A stretch of DNA of 64,000 nt from Streptomyces sp. NRRL B-24484 (GTDB taxonomy: Bacteria; Actinomycetota; Actinomycetes; Streptomycetales; Streptomycetaceae): NCBI RefSeq assembly GCF_000717715.1, contig NZ_JOAI01000001.1, positions 310,001 to 374,000 of the forward strand. Direction: 5' to 3'. Positions 57,270-64,000 of the stretch are shown piece by piece. The translations under genes and the position numbers were made by a program. Position 1 is the stretch's first letter; the number at the start of each line of letters is the position of its first letter. The notes below the pieces were generated by a model, which saw only the letters and a program-made list of their open reading frames with translations, made no database searches and had not been told where the DNA came from.

Positions 57270-57857
57270 CTACCTGCGCTCCTGCTTGGCCTTGCAGCTG
57301 ACGCAGAGCGTCGCCCGCGGGAACGCCTGGAGGCGGGCCTTGCCGATCGGCTGGCCGCAGGACTCGCAGATGCCGAAGCCGACGCCCTCCAGCCGGGCGA
57401 GGGCCCGCTCGGTCTGGGCGAGGCTGTCGCGGGCGTTGTTGGCGAGGGCGAGCTCGCTCTCGCGGTTGATGTTCTTGGTACCGGCGTCGACCTGGTCGTC
57501 GCCCGCGCCGTCGTTGGAGTCGCGCATCAGGCCGGTGATCGCGGCCTCGGAGGCCTCGATCTCGGCGCGCAGGCGCTCCAGGTCGGTGTTGAGCTCGGCG
57601 TGCAGCTCGACCACCTCGGCCGACGTCCAGGCGTCCTCGCCGGGGCGGACGGGCAGCTCGGCCGGGTCCACCGACTCCGCTCCGCCGCTCCGGGCGCCGG
57701 AGCCCGCCGGGACATGGGTGCGGCTGGTCGCCGCCCGGCCGGTGGTGGTGCTGGTCTTCCGCCGTGCAGTGCTCACGGTCCCCTCCCCTGGGTCGCCTGC
57801 CACAGCCTCCCGCGTCCGCTTGGTGGCGGTACGCGTGCCAGTTGCTCTCTCAGCCAT
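57270..57857 (-). CDS. TraR/DksA-type zinc-finger regulator
   Basis: 195 residues. A basic Thr/Lys-rich N-terminal tail (~1-60) precedes a coiled coil ('LHAELNTDLERLRAEIEASE') and a DksA-type C4 zinc finger (ICESCGQPIG ... LCVSCKAKQ). DksA-like proteins bind the RNA polymerase secondary channel; the C4 type is related to stress and redox control. ATG at 57857 is preferred since GAGG lies 9 bases ahead; ATG at 57872 is an alternative without a ribosome site. Upstream 272 bp (57858-58129) show no gene. Confidence 0.88.
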   Translation of the reverse strand: MAERATGTRTATKRTREAVAGDPGEGTVSTARRKTSTTTGRAATSRTHVPAGSGARSGGAESVDPAELPVRPGEDAWTSAEVVELHAELNTDLERLRAEIEASEAAITGLMRDSNDGAGDDQVDAGTKNINRESELALANNARDSLAQTERALARLEGVGFGICESCGQPIGKARLQAFPRATLCVSCKAKQERR

Positions 57858-58129
57858 GGCTTTCGACCTCATTTACGAATGATGCGAACCGCCGGTTCCC
57901 GGCGGTTTCTGGTGCCGGAAAGATAAACCCCATCGAATCCGGTCACAACGTGACATACCGGCGTCAGATCCGATCCCACTCGGGCAGCCTCTGCCGCCAC
58001 CGGTGCCCGGGTGCTGACCCTGTTGTGCCCAGATCGCCACCGGCTAATCGCCACCGGCCGGCGGCGGCCCCGCCCGGCGGTGCGGTGCCACAACCGGTTT
58101 GCCACGGCCGATACACTGGCCTGGCAAGG

Positions 58130-58402
58130 CGCAGATGGGACGAGTACCGCTGTACGCAGCCACCAGCGACCCGGGGACGGTGCGAGCCCGGGGGTGTGCA
58201 CGGCGCGAAGATCACCCCGGAGCCGCCGGAAGAACGGCCGCACGACCTGCTCGGGCGGCCCGGTAGAACCGGCAGCAGACCCAAACAAGAGGGTCGCGGG
58301 CCACTCCGGCCGCGGCCAAGGAGGGTGGTACCGCGGGACGGCCTGCCGTCTCGTCCCTCCGTCGGAGCCAGTCCACGCATCCGTCGGAGGTAGACGCCAG
58401 CG
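58130..58402 (+). promoter_or_regulatory. ileS T-box riboswitch leader (translational)
   Basis: The T-box core GGTGGTACCGCG (58324-58335) is present. A specifier ATC (Ile) lies at 58211-58213 in GAAGATCACC, typical of short Stem I actinobacterial ileS leaders. GGAGGG (58320-58325) and the Shine-Dalgarno GGAGG (58386-58390) can both pair with CCCTCC (58355-58360), so their pairings exclude each other. This fits control of translation by tRNA-Ile charging. A -10-like TACACT (near 58110) lies ahead of the leader. Boundaries are approximate. Confidence 0.9.
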
Positions 58403-61400
58403 ATGAGCACCTACAACCCCGTCCCCGCGCAGGTCGATCTGCCTGCGGTCGAGCACGGCATCCTGTCGTTCTGGCAGGACAACAAGATCTTCCAGCGCAG
58501 CCTGGAGCAGTCCGAGGGCCGCCCTGAGTGGGTGTTCTACGAGGGCCCGCCGACCGCCAACGGCATGCCCGGCGCCCACCACATCGAGGCCCGCGTCTTC
58601 AAGGACGTCTTCCCGCGCTACCGGACGATGAAGGGCTACCACGTCGCCCGCAAGGCCGGCTGGGACTGCCACGGCCTGCCGGTCGAGCTCGCCGTCGAGA
58701 AGGAGCTCGGCTTCTCCGGCAAGCAGGACATCGAGGCGTACGGCATCGCCGAGTTCAACGCCAAGTGCCGCGATTCGGTGACCCGGCACACCGACGAGTT
58801 CGTCAGGCTCACCGAGCGGATGGGCTACTGGGTCGACCTCGACGAGGCGTACCGGACGATGGACCCCTCCTACATCGAGTCGGTCTGGTGGTCCCTCAAG
58901 CAGATCTTCGACAAGGGCCTGCTGGTCCAGGACCACCGGGTCGCCCCCTGGTGCCCGCGCTGCGGCACCGGCCTGTCCGACCACGAGCTGGCCCAGGGCT
59001 ACGAGACCGTCGTCGACCCCTCGGTCTACGTCCGCTTCCCGCTGACCTCCGGTCCGCTGGCCGGCGAGGCCGCGCTGCTGGTCTGGACGACCACCCCCTG
59101 GACGCTGGTCTCCAACACCGCCGCCGCCGTGCACCCCGAGGTCACCTACGTGGTGGCCACCGACGGCACCGAGAAGCTCGTCGTCGCCGAGCCGCTGGTC
59201 GCCAAGGCGCTCGGCGAGGGCTGGGAGACCACCGGGCAGAGCTTCACCGGCGCCGAGATGGAGCGCTGGACGTACGACCGGCCGTTCCAGCTGGTCGAGA
59301 TCGAGAACGCGCACTTCGTGGTGACCGCCGACTACGTCACCACCGAGGACGGCACGGGCATCGTCCACCAGTCGCCCGCGTTCGGCGCGGACGACCTCGC
59401 GGTCTGCCGCCGGTACGGCCTGCCCGTGGTCAACCCGGTCGGGACGGACGGCACCTTCGCCGCGGACGTCCCGCTGGTCGGCGGCGTCTTCTTCAAGAAG
59501 GCCGACGAGACCCTCGTCGCCGACCTGCAGGCCCGCGGCCTGCTCTTCCGCCACCTGCCGTACGAGCACAGCTACCCGCACTGCTGGCGCTGCCACACCG
59601 CGCTGCTCTACTACGCGCAGCCGTCCTGGTACATCCGCACCACCGCGGTCAAGGACGCCCTGCTCCGGGAGAACGAGAACACCAACTGGTTCCCCGAGAA
59701 CGTCAAGCACGGCCGCTTCGGCGACTGGCTGAACAACAACATCGACTGGGCGCTCTCCCGCAACCGCTACTGGGGCACCCCGCTGCCGATCTGGCGCTGC
59801 GACGAGGGCCACCTCACCTGCGTCGGCTCGCTCGCCGAGCTCTCCGAGCTCACCGGCACCGACCAGAGCGGCCTCGACCCGCACCGGCCGTTCATCGACG
59901 ACATCACCTTCGGCTGCCCGCAGTGCTCCGGCACCGCCGTGCGCGTCCCCGAGGTCATCGACGCCTGGTACGACTCGGGCTCCATGCCCTTCGCACAGTA
60001 CGGCTACCCGTACCGCAACAAGGAGCTGTTCGAGAAGCGCTACCCGGCGCAGTTCATCTCCGAGGCGATCGACCAGACCCGCGGCTGGTTCTACACGCTG
60101 ATGGCCGTCGGCACCCTGGTCTTCGACAAGTCCTCCTACGAGAACGTGGTCTGCCTCGGCCACATCCTCGCCGAGGACGGCCGGAAGATGTCCAAGCACC
60201 TGGGCAACATCCTCCAGCCGATCCCGCTGATGGACCAGCACGGTGCGGACGCCGTCCGGTGGTTCATGGCCGCGGGCGGTTCGCCCTGGTCCGCGCGCCG
60301 CGTCGGCCACGGCACCATCCAGGAGGTGGTCCGCAAGACGCTGCTGACCTACTGGAACACCGTCGCCTTCCAGGCCCTGTACGCGCGGACCGCCGACTGG
60401 TCGCCCTCCGCCGCCGACCCGGCGCCCGCCGACCGGCCGCAGCTCGACAAGTGGGTGCTCTCCGAGCTCAACACCCTCGTCCGCGAGGTCGACCTGGCCC
60501 TGGAGGCCTACGACACCCAGCGGGCCGGCAAGCTGCTGTCCGCCTTCGTCGACGACCTCTCCAACTGGTACGTCCGGCGCGGCCGTCGCCGCTTCTGGCA
60601 GGGCGACGCGGCCGCGCTCGCCACGCTGCACGAGGCGCTGGAGACCGTCACCCGGCTGATGGCCCCGCTCACCCCGTTCATCACCGAGCGGGTCTGGCAG
60701 GACCTGGTCGTCCCGGTCACCCCGGGCGCCCCCTCCTCCGTCCACCTCGCGACCTGGCCGACCGCCGACGAGACGCTCGTCGACGCCGACCTCTCGCGGA
60801 ACATGGCGCTGGTGCGGCGCCTCGTCGAACTCGGCCGGGCCACCCGCGCCGAGTCCGGGGTGAAGACCCGTCAGCCGCTCTCCCGCGCGCTGATCGCCGC
60901 ACAGGGCTGGGACGAACTCCCCGCCGACCTGCGGGCGCAGATCGCCGAGGAGCTCAACGTCACCACCCTGGAGTCGCTGGCCGGCGTCGGCGCCTCGCTC
61001 GTCGACACCTCCGCCAAGGCCAACTTCCGGGCCCTCGGCAAGCGGTTCGGCAAGGGCGTCCAGGACGTCGCCAAGGCGGTCGCCGCCGCGGACGCCGCCG
61101 TCCTCGCCGCCGAACTGCGCGCCACCGGCACCACCGGGGTCGAGCTGAACGGCGAGCGGGTCGAGCTCTCGCCGGACGAGGTGATCATCACCGAGACCCC
61201 GCGGGAGGGCTGGGCCGTCGCCAACGAGTCCGGCGCGACCGTCGCGCTCGACCTCGCGATCACCCCGGAGCTGAAGCGGCTCGGCATCGCCCGCGACGCC
61301 ATCCGCCAGATCCAGGAGGCCCGCAAGAACTCCGGCCTGGACGTCGCGGACCGGATCGTCCTCCGCTGGCGCGCCACCACCGAGGAGACCGCCGAGGCCA

Positions 61401-61531
61401 TCGCCGAACACGGCCCCCTGGTCGCCGACGAGGTCCTCGCCGTCGACTTCGCCGCGGGCGCCGCCGACTGGGAGTCCGAGAGCTTCACCGACGACTCCCT
61501 CGGCCTCGCCTTCCAGCTCCGCAAGGCCTGA
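58403..61531 (+). CDS. ileS: Isoleucyl-tRNA synthetase
   Basis: 1042 residues. HIGH-type motif PGAHHIEAR (~residue 56-64), AGWDCHGLPVE, the CP1 editing domain (VWTTTPWTL near 230-240), KMSKH at 595-599 and a C-terminal tRNA-binding half. The long form (>1000 residues) with KMSKH ending is the larger IleRS type usual in actinobacteria. ATG lies 12 bases after GGAGG in a T-box leader, so its translation is regulated by uncharged tRNA-Ile. Convergent with divIVA, separated by a repeat-rich zone. Confidence 0.97.
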   Translation: MSTYNPVPAQVDLPAVEHGILSFWQDNKIFQRSLEQSEGRPEWVFYEGPPTANGMPGAHHIEARVFKDVFPRYRTMKGYHVARKAGWDCHGLPVELAVEKELGFSGKQDIEAYGIAEFNAKCRDSVTRHTDEFVRLTERMGYWVDLDEAYRTMDPSYIESVWWSLKQIFDKGLLVQDHRVAPWCPRCGTGLSDHELAQGYETVVDPSVYVRFPLTSGPLAGEAALLVWTTTPWTLVSNTAAAVHPEVTYVVATDGTEKLVVAEPLVAKALGEGWETTGQSFTGAEMERWTYDRPFQLVEIENAHFVVTADYVTTEDGTGIVHQSPAFGADDLAVCRRYGLPVVNPVGTDGTFAADVPLVGGVFFKKADETLVADLQARGLLFRHLPYEHSYPHCWRCHTALLYYAQPSWYIRTTAVKDALLRENENTNWFPENVKHGRFGDWLNNNIDWALSRNRYWGTPLPIWRCDEGHLTCVGSLAELSELTGTDQSGLDPHRPFIDDITFGCPQCSGTAVRVPEVIDAWYDSGSMPFAQYGYPYRNKELFEKRYPAQFISEAIDQTRGWFYTLMAVGTLVFDKSSYENVVCLGHILAEDGRKMSKHLGNILQPIPLMDQHGADAVRWFMAAGGSPWSARRVGHGTIQEVVRKTLLTYWNTVAFQALYARTADWSPSAADPAPADRPQLDKWVLSELNTLVREVDLALEAYDTQRAGKLLSAFVDDLSNWYVRRGRRRFWQGDAAALATLHEALETVTRLMAPLTPFITERVWQDLVVPVTPGAPSSVHLATWPTADETLVDADLSRNMALVRRLVELGRATRAESGVKTRQPLSRALIAAQGWDELPADLRAQIAEELNVTTLESLAGVGASLVDTSAKANFRALGKRFGKGVQDVAKAVAAADAAVLAAELRATGTTGVELNGERVELSPDEVIITETPREGWAVANESGATVALDLAITPELKRLGIARDAIRQIQEARKNSGLDVADRIVLRWRATTEETAEAIAEHGPLVADEVLAVDFAAGAADWESESFTDDSLGLAFQLRKA

Positions 61532-61539
61532 CCGGCGAA

Positions 61540-61820
61540 CCCCCAGAGGCACGGGGAACCGCACACCCCTGAGGGGCTCACCCGCCGGAAACCGGCGAAG
61601 CCCCCCAGGGGCGCGGGGAACCGCGCAACCCTGAGGGGGCTCACCGGACAGAAACCGGCCAGCCCCCAGGGGCGCGGGGAACTGCGCGATTCGGAAGGAA
61701 TCCCACCTCCGAATCGCGCAGTTCCCCGCGCCCCTGATCCGTTCCTGCCCGCCCCCGCGGGGAAGCCCGCATCCGGACTGCGCAGTTCCCCGCGCCCCTG
61801 TTCTGATCCTCCCGACACAC
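61540..61820. repeat. Cluster of GGGGCGCGGGGAAC-type repeats in both orientations
   Basis: Between ileS and divIVA, five copies of a CCCAGGGGCGCGGGGAACYGCGC-like unit occur, three forward and two inverted, with variants such as GGCACGGGGAACCGCAC. Such units are scattered in Streptomyces intergenic DNA (established knowledge). No gene is contained. Confidence 0.75.
61667..61736. terminator. 29-bp perfect inverted repeat, likely bidirectional terminator
   Basis: Arms 61667-61695 and 61708-61736 are perfectly complementary with a 12-nt loop. It begins with CAGGGGCGCGGGGAACTGCG. It sits between the convergent ileS and divIVA genes. Confidence 0.85.
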
Positions 61821-61865
61821 GAGGGCGCCCCCTCCGTGATGTCGATCACAGTGGGGGCGCCCTCG
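61820..61865. terminator. Terminator of divIVA
   Basis: CGAGGGCGCCCCC (61820-61832) and its complement (61853-61865) are a perfect 13-bp inverted repeat with a 20-nt loop, 13 bp beyond the divIVA stop codon. Confidence 0.85.
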
Positions 61866-61878
61866 ATGTGGGTGGTGC

Positions 61879-63222
61879 TTAGTTGTCGCCGTCCTCGTCG
61901 ATGAGGAAGCCCCGCATCGGGGCCGGCGCCTGCTGCATCGGCTGCGGCGGCTGCGGACGGACCGCGGCCATCGGCTGCGTCATCCCGGCGGGAGCCATCT
62001 GCGCGGCACCGCTGCCGCCCGGCTGGCTGCCGAAGCTCGGGCTGCTGCCGCCACCGAAGGAGTTCCCGCCGAACGACTGGCCGTTGCCGCCGAACGACGG
62101 CTGGTTGCCGCCGAAGGAGGGCTGGCTGCCGAAGCTCGGGCTGCTCACCGAGGAGGCCGGCGACATCGACGACGCCGCCGGGGGCAGCGAGGCGGTGGCC
62201 GGGATCCGCGGCGGGGCCAGCGAGTCGTCCGCCTGCGACTCCAGCTGGCGCAGCTGGGTCTCCAGGTAGGACTTCAGGCGCGTCCGGTACTCGCGCTCGA
62301 AGGCGCGCAGGTCCTCGACCTTGCGCTCCAGCGTGGCGCGGGCGGACTCCAGCGAGCCCATGGCGACGCGGTGCTTCTCCTGGGCGTCCCGCTCCAGGGC
62401 GTCGGCCTTGGCGCGGGCGTCCCGCTCCAGGCCCTCGGCGCGGCTGCGGGCCTCGCCGACGATCTTGTTGGCCTCGGAACGGGCCTCGGAGATCGCCTGG
62501 TCGGCGGTCTGCTGGGCGAGGGCGAGCACGCGGGCGGCGCTGTCGCCGCCGGGCTGCTGCTGCGGCTGGCCCATCGGCACGCCGAGCGGGCCGCCCATCG
62601 GCTGGCCCATGGGCTGACCCATGGGCTGACCCATCGGGCCGCCCATCGGCGCGAGCTGCTGCTGGCCGCCCATGGTCTGCATCGGCTGGGGCTGACCCAT
62701 CGGGCCGCCCATCGGCTGCAGCATCTGACCGCCCATCGGCTGGACCAGCTGCTGCTGGCCGCCCATGGTCTGCATCGGCTGGGGCTGGCCCATCTGCTGG
62801 GGCTGGCCCATCTGCTGCGGCTGGCCCATCTGACCGGCGCCGGGGCCGGGCGGAAGGGCGGGGGCGCCGGAGGGCAGGCCGAGGGGCTGGTTGCCCATCT
62901 GCTGCTGCGGGCCGCCCATCTGCTGCGGACCGGGACCCTGCTGCTGGCCGGGCACCGGCGGACCGGATATGGCGGCGGGCACGGGGGCGCCGGCGGGACG
63001 TGCGTCCTGCGGCGGCTCCTTGCGCATGTTGGCCTGGTTCTGCGCGGCGGCACGCGTGGCGGCGGCCAGCTTGGCGCGCAGGTCCTCGTTCTCGCGCAGC
63101 AGGCGGGTCAGCTCGGCTTCGACCTCGTCGAGGAAGGCATCGACCTCGTCCTCGTCATAGCCTTCGCGCAGCCGGACGGTCGTGAACTGCTTGTTCCGAA
63201 CGTCCTCGGGGGTCAATGGCAT
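61879..63222 (-). CDS. divIVA: DivIVA/Wag31 polar growth protein
   Basis: 447 residues. The N-terminal crossed-helix membrane-binding domain is '[34 protein letters not shown]', present in full (split here across residues 1-34). A short coiled coil follows, then a ~150-residue Gly/Gln/Met/Pro linker with M-G-Q-P repeats, then a second coiled coil (~225-320; ARDAKAD- and R-E-type heptads). The C-terminus has N-x-F/S-F-G-G repeats and ends '[10 protein letters not shown]'. DivIVA marks hyphal tips and directs wall growth in Streptomyces. ATG start. Downstream of yggT and sepF, as usual. Confidence 0.96.
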   Translation of the reverse strand: MPLTPEDVRNKQFTTVRLREGYDEDEVDAFLDEVEAELTRLLRENEDLRAKLAAATRAAAQNQANMRKEPPQDARPAGAPVPAAISGPPVPGQQQGPGPQQMGGPQQQMGNQPLGLPSGAPALPPGPGAGQMGQPQQMGQPQQMGQPQPMQTMGGQQQLVQPMGGQMLQPMGGPMGQPQPMQTMGGQQQLAPMGGPMGQPMGQPMGQPMGGPLGVPMGQPQQQPGGDSAARVLALAQQTADQAISEARSEANKIVGEARSRAEGLERDARAKADALERDAQEKHRVAMGSLESARATLERKVEDLRAFEREYRTRLKSYLETQLRQLESQADDSLAPPRIPATASLPPAASSMSPASSVSSPSFGSQPSFGGNQPSFGGNGQSFGGNSFGGGSSPSFGSQPGGSGAAQMAPAGMTQPMAAVRPQPPQPMQQAPAPMRGFLIDEDGDN

Positions 63223-63271
63223 CTCTTCACCTCAACGTGATCGTCGGCACTCCGGAATCCTGTCGCATCGC

Positions 63272-63562
63272 TCACAACGACAGGGACCGCACGAGCGAGA
63301 TCAGGACATACACAATGATCATCAGTACGAAGAAGGACAGGTCGAGCGCCACGCCCCCGAGACGCAACGGCGGGATGAAGCGCCGAAGAAGCTTGAGCGG
63401 CGGATCCGTGACAGTGTACGTGGCCTCCAGGACCAGGACCATGGCCCTTCCCGGCCGCCACGAACGCGCGAACTGGAAGACCCAGTCCATCACGAGGCGG
63501 AAGAGCAGGATGAGCAGGAAGACTGTCAGCGCGTAGTAAAGCACCGCCCCGACGATCCCCAT
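63272..63562 (-). CDS. YggT family membrane protein
   Basis: 96 residues with two membrane helices (~3-22 and ~70-92). 'LFRLVMDWVFQFARSWRPGRAMVLVLE' and 'TDPPLKLLRRFIPPLRLGGVALDLS' are the typical YggT pattern. The gene lies between sepF and divIVA as in other Actinobacteria; the family is linked to division and membrane homeostasis but not defined. Confidence 0.92.
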   Translation of the reverse strand: MGIVGAVLYYALTVFLLILLFRLVMDWVFQFARSWRPGRAMVLVLEATYTVTDPPLKLLRRFIPPLRLGGVALDLSFFVLMIIVYVLISLVRSLSL

Positions 63563-63637
63563 CTCGTCTCCCTCTCCTGGTCATCAGCCCGTCGGTGACG
63601 CACTGTCGAACGGTCCACACGTAAAGTCGTGGCCGGG

Positions 63638-64000
63638 TCAGCTCTGGTTGAAGAACCCACCCTCGGCGATCCGAGCCTTGTCCTCCGCCGTGACATCGAC
63701 GTTAGCAGGAGACAGGAGGAACACCTTCTGTGTCACGCGCTCGATACTGCCGTGCAGACCGAAGACGAGTCCAGCGGCGAAGTCTACGAGCCGCTTGGCG
63801 TCCGTGTCGTCCATCTCGGTCAAATTCATGATCACAGGCGTGCCGTCGCGGAACTGTTCCCCGATGGTACGGGCCTCGTTGTAGGTCCGCGGGTGCAGCG
63901 TGGTGATGCGGTAGGGCTCTCGTTCGTTCACTACCTTGGGCATGATCACCGGGGCGCTCTTCTCCAGGTTCTGGCGGCGGTCGGGTGTGATGGACGACAC
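63638..64000 (-). CDS. sepF: SepF cell division protein, 5' end outside the window
   Basis: 120 residues of the C-terminal part are visible: '[21 protein letters not shown]', '[27 protein letters not shown]' and '[16 protein letters not shown]' are diagnostic. SepF binds FtsZ and anchors it to the membrane through an N-terminal helix, which is not in this window. The frame runs to the last base (64000), and the first visible codon GTG is internal. Confidence 0.95.
   Translation of the reverse strand: MSSITPDRRQNLEKSAPVIMPKVVNEREPYRITTLHPRTYNEARTIGEQFRDGTPVIMNLTEMDDTDAKRLVDFAAGLVFGLHGSIERVTQKVFLLSPANVDVTAEDKARIAEGGFFNQS

Overview
This 64 kb window is high-GC actinobacterial DNA of Streptomyces/Kitasatospora type. 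The evidence is codon use, GTG and TTG starts, and the right-hand gene order sepF-yggT-divIVA-ileS-traR-lspA-rluD-GNAT with dnaE further left, a conserved arrangement in Streptomycetaceae (established knowledge; divIVA is SCO2077 and dnaE SCO2064 in S. coelicolor). Both window edges cut genes: an ABC ATPase on the left and sepF on the right.

Layout. 1-12 kb is housekeeping: ABC ATPase, NYN-domain protein, small secreted protein, asd, a dapA-type aldolase with a divergent LysR regulator, methyltransferase, PemK/MazF-like protein, RDD membrane protein, and dnaE. 12-17 kb holds a small membrane protein, a DUF2252 protein, and two exported proteins, one of them a trypsin-fold protein with a broken catalytic triad. 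17.5-21.3 kb holds a very large exported ALF-repeat/alanine coiled-coil protein with a toxin-like C-terminal tip and a small downstream gene, read here as a candidate toxin/immunity pair. 21.4-34 kb has DUF3052, a dienelactone hydrolase and a remnant of a second copy, a collagenase-type metalloprotease, a PhoD phosphatase, a RING/TerD-like protein, an ABC permease with an unusual hydrolase-ABC ATPase fusion, and a methyltransferase.

34-54 kb is the accessory core. A minus-strand array runs from a WXG100-like protein (44967-45350) into a 1754-residue type VII-type polymorphic toxin. That protein appears to carry two warheads, a papain-fold domain and a C-terminal nucleic acid/nucleotide deaminase. 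Downstream lie a SUKH-4 protein, a P-loop NTPase, a three-module YrhB/deaminase-like/SUKH protein and a further SUKH-4 protein. After a regulator cassette (45.5-48.3 kb) comes an immunity 'graveyard': a frameshifted truncated paralogue, an intact SUKH-4 paralogue, a small candidate immunity protein, an Imm49-like 3' remnant, and a second YrhB/SUKH protein. In this last protein three of the four zinc/catalytic positions of the deaminase-like module are substituted while the glutamate is kept.

54-64 kb returns to the conserved core: small membrane protein, GNAT, rluD, lspA and a TraR/DksA-type regulator on the minus strand; an ileS T-box leader and ileS on the plus strand; a dense repeat/terminator zone; then divIVA, yggT and sepF on the minus strand.

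All functional calls are from reading the translated sequence. No database search was run. Starts were chosen by Shine-Dalgarno sequence, homologue length and operon overlap where these could be seen.
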